A stretch of DNA of 64,000 bases from NCBI RefSeq assembly GCF_036421855.1, contig NZ_JAZGOK010000005.1. One strand, written 5' to 3'. The notes under the pieces were generated by a model that ran no database searches, had not been told where the DNA came from, and worked only from the letters and a program-made list of their open reading frames with translations. This document shows positions 19,801 to 28,243 of this stretch, in pieces. This DNA is from Georgenia_B sunbinii (GTDB lineage Bacteria > Actinomycetota > Actinomycetes > Actinomycetales > Actinomycetaceae). Every line of letters begins with the position of its first letter. The first letter of the stretch is position 1. The translations under genes and the position numbers were made by a program.

Positions 19801-21120
19801 ATGACGTGGTTCAAGGAAGAGGCCCGGTTCATCACCCGGCCGCAGATCGAGTCGATGTGTGACCGTCTCCTCGACGAGGCCAAGGAGCGCCTCGGTATCG
19901 CGGAGTACCGCCGGGTGCTGCTGCTGCCGCCCGACCTCACGAGGGCCCACTCCGGCACCGGCTGGATGACCGAGTACCTCTACAACACCCTCGACGCCGC
20001 CGGGGTGGAGGTGCACGTCATCCCCACACTGGGCCAGCACGTGCCTCACACCCGCGCCGACAACGAGTGGATGTTCGGCTCCATCCCCGAGGAGCGGATC
20101 CACGCCCACGACTGGAAGGACGGCGTGACGAACGTCGGCACCGTGCCGGCGGAGTTCGTCCGTGAGCAGACCGGCGGGGCGGTGGACTGGGAGATGCCGG
20201 TCGACCTCAACACCATGCTCGTCACCGAGCAGTGGGACCTGATCATCAACGTCGGGCACGTCGTGCCGCACGAGGTGCTCGGCTTCGCCAACCACAACAA
20301 GAACTACTTCATCGGCCTGGGCGGCAAGCGGCTGCTCGGCGCCTCGCACATGGCCTCGGCGGTCTACGGCATCGAGAACAACCTCGGCAACCTGCTGACC
20401 CCGGTGCGGGCCTGCTTCAACTACGCCGAGGACCATTTCCTCGGTCACCTGCCCGACGTCTACCTGCAGGTCGTCATGGACTACGACGACGACGGCAAGC
20501 TGGCCCACACCGGCGTCTACGTCGGGGACGACCTCGAGACGTACTTCGACGCCGCTCGTGCCTCGCGGGAGCAGAACTTCACCGAGTTCGACGAGCCGGT
20601 GAAGAAGATGGTCGCCGTCATGCAGGCCGACGAGTTCCGCGCCACCTGGGTGGCCAACAAGGCCGTCTACCGCACCCGGATGGCGATCGCCGACGGCGGT
20701 GAGCTGCTGGTCATCGCTCCGGGTGTCGAGCGCTTCGGCGAGCAGCAGGAGGTCGACGACCTCATTCGTAAGTACGGCTACATCTCCCAGGCCGAGGCGC
20801 TGCGGCTGTTCCAGACCGAGGCCGACATGCAGGACATCCCGCACGGGACGGCACACCTGCCGCACGGCTCGGCCGAGGGCCGGTTCACCATCACCTACGC
20901 CCCGGGGCACCTGAGCCGCGAGGACATCGAGTCGGTCGGCTACCAGTACATGGACGTCGACGAGGCGCTGCGCCGCTACGACCCCGCCGTGATGAAGGAC
21001 GGCTGGAACACCATGCCCGACGGCGAGGAGGTCTTCTACATCTCCACCCCGTCCGCCGGCCTGTGGTCGACCAAGGAGAAGCTCGACCAGCGCGCCACCC
21101 ACGAACGCCACCAGCCCTAA
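19801..21120 (+). CDS. LarA-superfamily nickel-pincer epimerase, predicted D-mannonate/D-gluconate 2-epimerase
   Basis: A 439-residue LarA homologue. The pincer-nucleotide and catalytic residues align: D45 and R48 (PPDLTR), H80 (GQH), H157 (VVPH), K167 (the lysine that would bind the nickel pincer cofactor) and H183 (ASH). LarA enzymes change the C2 configuration of hydroxy acids; some family members are gluconate 2-epimerases, and D-mannonate and D-gluconate are C2 epimers. Divergence from uxaC-uxuB-gntK and the nearby larE-larB genes make mannonate/gluconate the best substrate guess. A racemase of lactate or another acid cannot be excluded. Arrays C1/C2 and a strong hairpin follow the stop. 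Confidence 0.82.
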   Translation: MTWFKEEARFITRPQIESMCDRLLDEAKERLGIAEYRRVLLLPPDLTRAHSGTGWMTEYLYNTLDAAGVEVHVIPTLGQHVPHTRADNEWMFGSIPEERIHAHDWKDGVTNVGTVPAEFVREQTGGAVDWEMPVDLNTMLVTEQWDLIINVGHVVPHEVLGFANHNKNYFIGLGGKRLLGASHMASAVYGIENNLGNLLTPVRACFNYAEDHFLGHLPDVYLQVVMDYDDDGKLAHTGVYVGDDLETYFDAARASREQNFTEFDEPVKKMVAVMQADEFRATWVANKAVYRTRMAIADGGELLVIAPGVERFGEQQEVDDLIRKYGYISQAEALRLFQTEADMQDIPHGTAHLPHGSAEGRFTITYAPGHLSREDIESVGYQYMDVDEALRRYDPAVMKDGWNTMPDGEEVFYISTPSAGLWSTKEKLDQRATHERHQP

Positions 21121-21134
21121 CCCCCAAACTCGTC

Positions 21135-21296
21135 CGCGACAGCCGACTTGTCACCGACAGCTGGATTGTCACCCACAGCAGACTTGTCACCGACAGCAGA
21201 CTTGTCACCCACAGCAGGATCGTCGCCGACAGCCGACTTGTCACCGACAGCCGACTTGTCACCGACAGCAGACTTGTCACCGACAGCTGGATTGTC
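21135..21296. repeat. Array C1: nine tandem 18-bp repeats
   Basis: Nine units of 18 bases, read on the minus strand as GACAAGTCGGCTGTCGCG-like or GACAATCCAGCTGTCGGT-like. They begin 15 bases after the larA-like stop and end one base before a very strong hairpin. The orientation is opposite to array C2 on the other side of the hairpin. Confidence 0.95.
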
Positions 21297-21297
21297 C

Positions 21298-21359
21298 GCA
21301 CGCAACCGGCCCCGCCGTCGCCGCCCCTTCGGGCGGCCACGGCGGGGCCGGTTGCGTGC
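21298..21359. terminator. Very long hairpin between convergent larA-like and GH3 genes
   Basis: A perfect 21-bp inverted repeat (21298-21318 with 21339-21359) encloses a second 7-bp stem (21320-21326 with 21331-21337) and the tetraloop CTTC. It is centred between two nine-unit repeat arrays in opposite orientation. It probably ends transcription from both sides; there is no long T-run. Confidence 0.75.
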
Positions 21360-21440
21360 CGCCTGGGCCATTCGTTCGACGGCTGAGAGTGGCCCCCACC
21401 ACGACGTCACCAGTGGGTGCGGACCGCCGCAACTCTCGTG

Positions 21441-21602
21441 GGCAATCCTGCTCTCGCGGACAAGTCGGCTGTCGCGGACAATCCTGCTCTCGCGGACAAG
21501 TCGGCTGTCGCGGACAAGTCGGCTGTCGGGGACAATCCCGCTGTCGAGGACAAGTCGGCTGTCGGGGACAATCCCGCTGTCGAGGACAAGTCGGCTGGCG
21601 GG
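21441..21602. repeat. Array C2: nine tandem 18-bp repeats
   Basis: Nine units start every 18 bases from 21441 to 21585. The first is degenerate (GGCAATCCTGCTCTCGCG), and GACAAGTCGGCTGTCGNG and GACAATCCCGCTGTCGAG types partly alternate. Arrays C1 and C2 have the same number of units in mirror orientation. Between C1's hairpin and C2, about 80 bases (21360-21440) show nothing recognisable. Confidence 0.95.
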
Positions 21603-21610
21603 GTGACGAA

Positions 21611-21638
21611 GGGCCCGCCAGCGGGTGCTGGCGGGCCC
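21611..21638 (-). terminator. Terminator hairpin of the GH3 gene
   Basis: GGGCCCGCCAGC (21611-21622) pairs perfectly with 21627-21638 around the loop GGGT, 38 bases after the GH3 stop on the minus strand. Confidence 0.7.
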
Positions 21639-21675
21639 TCCTGACCTCAGGTCAGTGTCGGTCGAGCGGGAGTCC

Positions 21676-24267
21676 TCAGGCCGCGTTCGTCATCGCTCGG
21701 CGACGGATGGCCACGAAGGCTCCACCGAGCGCGAGCAGTGCCACGACAGCCAGGGCGACCCAGCTGCCGATCTCGGCACCGGTCGAGGGCAGCGAGCCAC
21801 CCGGAGCGGCGGCGTCGTCCGAGCCGTCGTCGGTCGGGTCGGTGGCGCCGTTGTCGTCGCCGTCGCCGTCATCGCCCGGGATGGTGGGCTCCGTCGTCGT
21901 CGGCTCCTCCGTGGTGGGCTCCTCGGTCGTGGGCTCCGCGGTGGGCTCCTCGACGTCGTCCTCGTAGGTCAGGCCGAAGCCGAACGGGTAGAGGGCGCCG
22001 TCGTCGGTGTCGTCGTAGCCCGGGGCGTCGGGAGCCTGCTGGATGATCGCCTCCGGGGTGCCGGCCAGCGCGAAGGGCATCTTGCCCTGCGGCGCGTAGT
22101 CACCCGACAGCACGTCGAGCAGCGCGGAGTCGGTCATGCCGAAGCCGGCGAGGATCGCACCGGCGTCCCGCAGGCCGCTCTCGACGTCAAGGACGTAGGG
22201 CTGGCGGAAGTAGACGTGGAGGACGACCTTGCTCGGGTCGTCGACCTCGTTCATCACCTGCTGGATCGTGTCGAGCGAGGGGATGACCTCCCACGACTCG
22301 GCGGCCTGCATGCCGGTGAAGTCGAGCGTGCTCGACTCCCACGGGTAGGCGCCGCCGAAGCGCAGACCGCTGTCGGTGCAGCTGGCGTCCTCGTCGATGG
22401 AGCAGACGTCCGCCGCGCCCCAGAGGCTCTCGCCGTCCAGGCCGGTGATGCCGTCGATGATGCTCGGGTTGATGCCGTGCTCGGGATTGAGGCCGGAGTC
22501 CGGGCTGTTGCTCACGTAGTCCCCGCCGCGAGCGGCGGCCGTCATCGAGATGAGGACGTAGTCGCTGTCCTCGGCGCTCGGGCGGGTCTCGCCCTCCTCG
22601 ACATTGCCGTTGGTGACGTCGTAGCCGCGAGCGGCGACGGTCTCCTCGGTGAAGTCACCGAGGATGTAGACGTCCGAGCCGTCCTCCAGGGGCAGCACCG
22701 GGCCGGCCTCGGTCTCCTCGTTCTGCAGGAGCACGAGGGACTCGCGCTGCAGGTCGACACCCACGGCGCGGTGCTCGTCGGAACCGATCGTCGTGGTGGC
22801 GAGGTCCGGGTCGACGTAGGGGTTCTCGAACAGCCCCATGTCGAACAGCGGCTCGAGCAGGCGCGCGGCGGCCTCGTCGATGCGCTCCACGGTAAGCAGG
22901 TCTGCCTCAACGAGGTCGATGATCACCTGGACCTCGTTGAAGCCGGAGAGCGTCTCGGTGCCACCGTTGATCGCGGCCGCGACGCGCTCGGGGACGGTGT
23001 TGCCCTCGAGGCCCCAGGCGCGGTCATTGATGATGCCGGTGTCGGAGTTGACGTAGCCGGTGAAGCCGAGCTGGTCGCGCAGCAGGCCGTTGACGATGGA
23101 GTCGGAGAATGCGAACCCGGTCTCCGGGTAGTTCTCGGTCTCGTTGCCGACCTCCGGCACGTCCACGGGCACGCCGTAGTACGGCATGATCGAGGAGACA
23201 CCGGCGTCGATGGCCGCCTGGAAGGGCAGGAAGTGCTCCTCGAAGAGCTCGGTCGGGTAGACCTGAGCCTTGCCGAAGGCGTAGTGCGGGTCGAAGCCCA
23301 GCTCCTGCGGGCCACCGCCCGGGAAGTGCTTGAGGGTCAGCGCCACGCGGGTCTCGGGGCTCAGTGCCAGACCGTTGTCGGTGAGCTCCTCGCCCTGGAG
23401 GGTCTGGACGAGGGTCTCCATGATCGCGGCCGCGTGCTGCGCGTCCTCGGTGAAGGTCTCGTGGGTGCGGTACCAGCGCGGCTCGGTGGAGAGGTCGGCC
23501 ATGTAGCCGTACATGCCACGCAGGCCGATGGACGCCCACTCGTCACCCATGACGTTCGCGAAGTCCTCGATGACGGACATGTCGCCCGTCGTCGGGTCCT
23601 GGCCGGTGGTCAGCGACTCGGCGCCGAGGGCGGCGGCAGCGAGGCCGGCCTCCTTCGGGAAGGCGGTGAAGGCGCCGGCAGCCTCGTTGATGCCCACGCG
23701 GGCATCGGGGTCGATGTGGTTGCGGGCGTTGGACTTGAACAGCGCCGGGATACCCAGGCGGGTTGCCTCGCTCATCTCCTGGATGGCGTTGGTGTACTCC
23801 GCCGCCTGCGCCGGCGTGATCGTCGCGCCGGACCGGCCACCGCCAGTGGGGCAGTTAGCCTCCGGGGCCACGACGTTCCGGAAGACGAACCGGTTCATGT
23901 GCTGGTCGTTGATGAAGTTGTCGGCGTTCTCCGGCACCGCTCCGTCGCACGCCGCGTTGAGCGTGTCGATGAGCATGAGGCCGGCCTTCTCCTCGAGCTC
24001 CATCTGGCCAACGAGGTCAGCGACCCGGTCCTCGGTCGACTCGCGCCAGTCCTCGTACACGTCGAGCTCACCGTTGCCGTTGAGGTCACGGAACTGCAGC
24101 TCGTCGACCGTGATGTGTGCCTTCGGTCCGTCGCCGAGCTCCGGCTGCCCCGCGGCGGGCTGCCCGACCTGGGCAGTACCGGCGCTGATCCCGACCATGA
24201 GGGTCAGCGGCGCGACGGCCACCCCGGCGACGATTGCTCGAAGCCTCCTACGTGGGCTTCTGGACAT
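21676..24267 (-). CDS. Cell-wall-anchored glycoside hydrolase family 3 enzyme
   Basis: An 863-residue secreted beta-glycosidase (beta-glucosidase or beta-xylosidase type; exact specificity unknown). It has a basic signal sequence with a hydrophobic core (about 5-32), then a calcium-loop-like DLNGNGELDVYED (61-73), the GH3 barrel with KHFPGGG (near 313) and nucleophile D409 in NSDTGIIND, the GH3 C-terminal domain, a Pro/Thr/Glu stalk and a sorting signal LPSTG with a membrane segment and an RRR tail. It would act on glycans outside the cell and may feed the sugar-acid pathway. ATG 24267 is chosen for the signal peptide; an ATG 14 codons earlier is possible. GTTGCCA half-sites lie upstream. Confidence 0.9.
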   Translation of the reverse strand: MSRSPRRRLRAIVAGVAVAPLTLMVGISAGTAQVGQPAAGQPELGDGPKAHITVDELQFRDLNGNGELDVYEDWRESTEDRVADLVGQMELEEKAGLMLIDTLNAACDGAVPENADNFINDQHMNRFVFRNVVAPEANCPTGGGRSGATITPAQAAEYTNAIQEMSEATRLGIPALFKSNARNHIDPDARVGINEAAGAFTAFPKEAGLAAAALGAESLTTGQDPTTGDMSVIEDFANVMGDEWASIGLRGMYGYMADLSTEPRWYRTHETFTEDAQHAAAIMETLVQTLQGEELTDNGLALSPETRVALTLKHFPGGGPQELGFDPHYAFGKAQVYPTELFEEHFLPFQAAIDAGVSSIMPYYGVPVDVPEVGNETENYPETGFAFSDSIVNGLLRDQLGFTGYVNSDTGIINDRAWGLEGNTVPERVAAAINGGTETLSGFNEVQVIIDLVEADLLTVERIDEAAARLLEPLFDMGLFENPYVDPDLATTTIGSDEHRAVGVDLQRESLVLLQNEETEAGPVLPLEDGSDVYILGDFTEETVAARGYDVTNGNVEEGETRPSAEDSDYVLISMTAAARGGDYVSNSPDSGLNPEHGINPSIIDGITGLDGESLWGAADVCSIDEDASCTDSGLRFGGAYPWESSTLDFTGMQAAESWEVIPSLDTIQQVMNEVDDPSKVVLHVYFRQPYVLDVESGLRDAGAILAGFGMTDSALLDVLSGDYAPQGKMPFALAGTPEAIIQQAPDAPGYDDTDDGALYPFGFGLTYEDDVEEPTAEPTTEEPTTEEPTTTEPTIPGDDGDGDDNGATDPTDDGSDDAAAPGGSLPSTGAEIGSWVALAVVALLALGGAFVAIRRRAMTNAA

Positions 24268-24410
24268 GGATCTATCCCCTTCACTTAGGTCATCGTTGAC
24301 TGTCGTCATCGACGTTCCCGCTGCGTCGAACTCACAGCGAGGCGGGTCCGGCCGAAGCCGAACCCGTCATTGACCTGATCCTCACGGTGAGGCACGCAAC
24401 ACGGCGAAGA

Positions 24411-24428
24411 GTTGCCAGGTGTTGCCAA
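24411..24428. promoter_or_regulatory. Operator 2: GTTGCCA pair upstream of the GH3 gene
   Basis: GTTGCCAG at 24411 and GTTGCCAA at 24421 repeat with a 10-base step, as in the other three sites. It lies about 145 bases before the GH3 start. Confidence 0.65.
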
Positions 24429-24477
24429 GAGCACCGGGGATCCGCGGATTCTTACCTTTCTCACGCCGTCGTCCGTG

Positions 24478-24547
24478 GACAACTCTGCTGTCACGGTGAG
24501 GGGTGGGGGCGAGTGGCGGGGGCGGCGTGGACAAGTCTGCTGTCGCG
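24478..24547. repeat. Set D: two dispersed 18-bp GACAA repeats
   Basis: Single units at 24478-24495 (GACAACTCTGCTGTCACG) and 24530-24547 (GACAAGTCTGCTGTCGCG) are separated by 34 bases in the 409-bp gap between the gnd stop and the GH3 start. Both are preceded by CGTG. They may be remnants of an array or single insertions. The rest of the gap holds operator 2 and the gnd hairpin. Confidence 0.8.
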
Positions 24548-24562
24548 GTCAGGGGGAATGCA

Positions 24563-24609
24563 GAACGGGTGGGTTCCGTCAGTTCTGGACTGACGGAACC
24601 CACCCGTTC
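24563..24609 (-). terminator. Terminator hairpin of gnd
   Basis: A perfect 21-bp stem (24563-24583 with 24589-24609) with the loop TCTGG, 68 bases after the gnd stop on the minus strand. Confidence 0.8.
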
Positions 24610-24676
24610 CGGGCGCTAGGGGTGCGCTAGCGCCGGCTAGCGGGGCGCCAGCGGCAGCGCGGAGGGATCAGCGAGA

Positions 24677-26125
24677 TCAGCTCTCGGTCTCGCTGCGGTC
24701 GCCGGACCACTCGGTGTGGAAGGTGCCGGCCTTGTCGGTGCGCTGGTAGGTGTGCGCGCCGAAGAAGTCGCGCTGCCCCTGGACGAGGGCTGCGGGCAGA
24801 CGCTCGGCGCGCACCGTGTCGTAGTAGGCCAGCGCCGCCGAGAAGCCCGGTGCCGGGATGCCGTTGCTGATCGCGTGGGCGATCGCGCCGCGCCACCCGT
24901 CCTGGCTGGCAGCCAGTCCGGCCGACACCGACGGAGCCTCGAGCAGCGTCGTCAGGTTGTGCGCCGCGTACTCCGAGCGGATGCGCTCGAGCAGGCGTGC
25001 CTGGATGATGCAGCCGGCCCGCCAGATCTTGGCGACCTCGGCGATGTCGATGTCCCAGCCGAACTCCTCGGAGGCCGTGCGGATCTGGTCCAGACCCTGG
25101 GCGTAGGCGACGACCTTGGAGGACCACAGCGCCTGACGCACCTGCTCGATCAGCGCGGCGCGGTGCGAGGAGTCGACGCCGTCGCGGTGCGGGCCCTTGA
25201 GAGCGCCGCGGGCCGCCTCGCGCAGGGCGGTGTGCCCGGACGTGGAGCGGGCGAAGACCGACTCGGCGATGGTGTTGACCGGCACGCCCAGCTCCAGGGC
25301 GATCTGCACGGTCCAGGAGCCGGTGCCCTTCTGCGCAGCGGCGTCGAGGATGACGTCGACGAGCGGCTTGCCGGTCTCGGCGTCCACCTGCCGCAGGACC
25401 TCGGCGGTGATCTCGATGAGGTAGGAGTCGAGGTCGCCCTCGTTCCACTCGGTGAAGATGTCGGCGAGCTCGGCGGGCTGGAGACCGGCCGAGCGCAGGA
25501 TGTCGTAGGCCTCGGCGATGAACTGCATGTCGGCGTACTCGATGCCGTTGTGCACCATCTTGACGAAGTGGCCGGCGCCGTCGGGGCCGATGTGCACGCA
25601 GCAGGGCTCGCCCTCGTACTTCGCGGAGATCTTCTCGAGGATCGGGCCGAGGGTCTCGTAGGACTCCGCCGGGCCGCCGGGCATGATGCTGGGGCCGTTG
25701 AGCGCGCCCTCCTCGCCGCCGGAGATGCCGGCGCCGACGAAGTGGAGCCCGACGTCGCGCAGGGCCGCCTCCCGGCGGCGGGTGTCCTCGTAGTGGGCGT
25801 TGCCGCCGTCGACGACGATGTCCCCTTCCTCCAGCAGCGGGATGAGGGACTCGATGACGGCGTCGGTCGGACCGCCAGCCTTGACCATGATGATCATCTT
25901 GCGCGGCCGCTCGAGGCTCGCGACGAACTCCTCGAGCGTCGCGCTCGGCACGAAGGCGCCCTCGTCGCCGTGGGCCGCCATGACCTCGTCGGTCTTGGCG
26001 GTGGTGCGGTTGTACAGCGCAACTCCGTACCCGTGGCGAGCGAGGTTCCGTGCGAGGTTGCTCCCCATCACAGCCAGCCCGATGACGCCGATCTGCGCGG
26101 TAGCAGTCGCCTCGTGGTCACTCAT
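24677..26125 (-). CDS. gnd: 6-phosphogluconate dehydrogenase, decarboxylating
   Basis: A 482-residue NADP-dependent enzyme that turns 6-phosphogluconate into ribulose 5-phosphate and CO2. It shows the Rossmann motif GLAVMGSNLARNLA (about 15-28), the signature VGAGISGGEEGALNGPSIMPGG, the catalytic lysine in HFVKMVHNGIEY and the C-terminal RRTDKAGTFHTEW-like end (here QRTDKAGTFHTEW). Length and motifs fit the long E. coli-type dimeric form. AAGGAA precedes ATG 26125. It would finish the predicted hexuronate-gluconate route, or simply serve the pentose phosphate pathway. No GTTGCCA site is seen in its own short upstream region. Confidence 0.96.
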   Translation of the reverse strand: MSDHEATATAQIGVIGLAVMGSNLARNLARHGYGVALYNRTTAKTDEVMAAHGDEGAFVPSATLEEFVASLERPRKMIIMVKAGGPTDAVIESLIPLLEEGDIVVDGGNAHYEDTRRREAALRDVGLHFVGAGISGGEEGALNGPSIMPGGPAESYETLGPILEKISAKYEGEPCCVHIGPDGAGHFVKMVHNGIEYADMQFIAEAYDILRSAGLQPAELADIFTEWNEGDLDSYLIEITAEVLRQVDAETGKPLVDVILDAAAQKGTGSWTVQIALELGVPVNTIAESVFARSTSGHTALREAARGALKGPHRDGVDSSHRAALIEQVRQALWSSKVVAYAQGLDQIRTASEEFGWDIDIAEVAKIWRAGCIIQARLLERIRSEYAAHNLTTLLEAPSVSAGLAASQDGWRGAIAHAISNGIPAPGFSAALAYYDTVRAERLPAALVQGQRDFFGAHTYQRTDKAGTFHTEWSGDRSETES

Positions 26126-26217
26126 GTCCAGTTCCTTTCGTACGCGATCATTGCGGAAAATCGTGAGGTGCTGCGTCCAGTATGGCGGCGGTCGGTCGCG
26201 GTCGACGGCGGCGACCA

Positions 26218-27246
26218 TCACATGAGCGTGAGCCGGCCGGTGCGGGCCCGGCTCGTCGAGGCGCGCGGCACCAGCTTGACCGGCAGCACCACCGGCTGCT
26301 GGGAGGACATCGCCCCGCCGATGATCGCCATGAGGTTGCGCACCGCGGTGCTGCCCTGGAGCGACAGCGGCGACGCCACCGAGGTGAGTGCCGGTCGGGT
26401 CAGCGCGCCGGTGCGGCTGTTGTCGAAGCCGACGACGCTGACGTCGCGCGGCACCTCGACCCCCAGCGCCCGCAGGCCGCGGATGAAGCCGATGGCCATG
26501 ACGTCGTTGAAGGCCACGACGCCGGTCGTGGGGTTGCGTGCCCAGGCCCGCGCCGCCTGCTCGCCACCGGCCGTCGTCGGCTCGTGGGGGCCGACCCGCC
26601 GGGTGCGCAGCTCCAGCTCGATGCCCGCCTCCTCCAGGCTGCGCCAGCGCACCCCGTCGGTCCACGACGCCTCCGGACCGCTGAGGTAGGTGACCTCACG
26701 GTGCCCGAGCTGCCCGAGGTGCTCGGCCGCCCGCCGCACGCCGCGCGCGGCGTCGGTGAGGACGCTCGGCAGGCCGCGCACCACCCGGTTGAGCACGACG
26801 ACCGGCCGCTGCTTGGCGAGCACCCGGATGCCCGAGTCCGCCAGCCGGGGGCTGGTGAGGATGAGGCCGTCGACGGCGGGCAGGAACTGCTCGGCGGCGG
26901 TGCGCTCGCGCACGTCGCTCTCCCGGGCGTCGACGAGCACCATGGTGTAGCCGGCTGCGTCGGTGGCCTCCTCGGCGCCGCGGATGATGTCGACGAACAC
27001 CGGGTTGCCGATGTCGGCGACGATCATCGCGATGAGCCGCGAGGGCACCGTCGCGAGGGCCGGCGCCGTCGAGGCACGCTGGTAGCCGAGGGTCGCCGCG
27101 GCGGCCCGGACCTTGGCGGCGGTCGCTGCGCTGACCCTTCCCGGGCGGGCCAACGCGCGAGAGACTGTCGACGGAGAGACGCCCGCCGCGAGCGCGACGT
27201 CGTAGATCGTCACCGCTCGCGGCGTCTGCACCGGCTCGCTGTCCAT
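26218..27246 (-). CDS. LacI-family transcriptional regulator of the sugar-acid locus
   Basis: A 342-residue regulator. The helix-turn-helix VTIYDVALAAGVSPSTVSRAL (12-32) is followed by the hinge and a periplasmic-binding-protein-like effector domain (MIVADIGNPVFVDII, GVVAFNDVMAIGFIRGL, VSVVGFDNS). The effector is probably a hexuronate or gluconate intermediate. It is divergent from larE-larB, and a GTTGCCA cluster lies between them, 29 bases from its own start. The same motif stands before uxaC/larA, the GH3 gene and the TRAP operon, so it is the likely local regulator of all of them. Confidence 0.88.
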   Translation of the reverse strand: MDSEPVQTPRAVTIYDVALAAGVSPSTVSRALARPGRVSAATAAKVRAAAATLGYQRASTAPALATVPSRLIAMIVADIGNPVFVDIIRGAEEATDAAGYTMVLVDARESDVRERTAAEQFLPAVDGLILTSPRLADSGIRVLAKQRPVVVLNRVVRGLPSVLTDAARGVRRAAEHLGQLGHREVTYLSGPEASWTDGVRWRSLEEAGIELELRTRRVGPHEPTTAGGEQAARAWARNPTTGVVAFNDVMAIGFIRGLRALGVEVPRDVSVVGFDNSRTGALTRPALTSVASPLSLQGSTAVRNLMAIIGGAMSSQQPVVLPVKLVPRASTSRARTGRLTLM

Positions 27247-27274
27247 GGCGTCACGTTATGGTCGGCGACAAGCA

Positions 27275-27302
27275 ATGGCAACAAGTTGCCATTCGTTGGC
27301 AG
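27275..27302. promoter_or_regulatory. Operator 3: GTTGCCA repeats between lacI-type gene and larE
   Basis: ATGGCAAC (27275-27282), AA, GTTGCCAT (27285-27292) form a near-perfect palindrome, followed by GTTGGCAG (27295-27302) at the same 10-base step. It probably mediates autoregulation and control of larE-larB. Confidence 0.75.
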
Positions 27303-27364
27303 TAGGAACCGACGATGTCGGTCACGACGCGTCAGTCGCGACGCACCGAGCTGAAGGACCCACC

Positions 27365-28243
27365 ATGACGAGCCAGCCGACCACGACCGACCTCCCGCTG
27401 CCCGCGGTCCGGGGAAAGGCGTCGGCCGAGGCGGCCCGCCACGTCCGGGAGCAGCTGCGCGACCATGCGCCGCTCGGGGTGGCGTACTCCGGCGGCGTCG
27501 ACTCCGCGACGCTGCTCGCCCTCGCGGTCGCCGAGCTCGGCAGCGAGGACGTCGTCGCCATCCTCGGTATCTCCCCCAGCCTGGCCACCGACGAGCGCGC
27601 CGCGGCCCACGCCACCGCCGCCAGCATCGGCGTCCGCGTGGTGGAGGTCGAGACGCACGAGGGTGACAACCCCGCCTACCGCGCCAACGGCCCCGACCGG
27701 TGCTTCCACTGCAAGGACGAGCTGTTCTCCCGGATCTCCGACGAGGTGGTCACCGAGCTCGGTCTCGTGGCTGTCGCCTACGGCGAGAACGCCGACGACG
27801 CGCAGCGGCCGGACCGCCCCGGCAGCCAGGCCGCCACGAACCACGAGGTGCTGCGCCCGATGGCCGTGGCCGGCATGACCAAGGCGATGGTGCGTGAGGT
27901 GGCCCGCGGCTTCGGGCTCGACGTCGCGGAGAAGCCGGCGGCCCCCTGCCTCGCGTCGCGCATCCCGCACTTCCAGGAGGTCACCCCGGAAAAGCTCCGG
28001 CAGGTGAACGAGGCCGAGGCCGGCCTGCGCCGGCTCGGCTTCTCCGACTGCCGGGTGCGTCACCACGGCGAGATCGCCCGGATCGAGGTGCCGACCGCGG
28101 AGATCGTCATGGCCGCCGAGCAGCACGACGCCGTCCACGGGGTCGTCGCCGCCGCCGGGTTCCGGTTCGCCGCGCTCGATATGCGCGGGATCCAGTCCGG
28201 CGCGTTCACCATGCCCCTCGTCTCGGCGGCCGGCCGTGGCTGA
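27365..28243 (+). CDS. larE: LarE, sacrificial sulfur transferase of nickel-pincer cofactor synthesis
   Basis: A 292-residue PP-loop enzyme that adenylates the dicarboxylated pyridinium precursor made by LarB and gives it sulfur. The ATP-binding PP-loop is YSGGVDSATL (41-50). C195 in KPAAPCLASRIPH is in the region that provides the sulfur in known LarE proteins, and a second pair, C113/C116 (RCFHCKDEL), is also present. GAAGGA precedes ATG 27365. It overlaps larB by eight bases. It supplies cofactor for the LarA-like epimerase 6 kb away. LarC, which inserts nickel, is not in the window. Confidence 0.92.
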   Translation: MTSQPTTTDLPLPAVRGKASAEAARHVREQLRDHAPLGVAYSGGVDSATLLALAVAELGSEDVVAILGISPSLATDERAAAHATAASIGVRVVEVETHEGDNPAYRANGPDRCFHCKDELFSRISDEVVTELGLVAVAYGENADDAQRPDRPGSQAATNHEVLRPMAVAGMTKAMVREVARGFGLDVAEKPAAPCLASRIPHFQEVTPEKLRQVNEAEAGLRRLGFSDCRVRHHGEIARIEVPTAEIVMAAEQHDAVHGVVAAAGFRFAALDMRGIQSGAFTMPLVSAAGRG

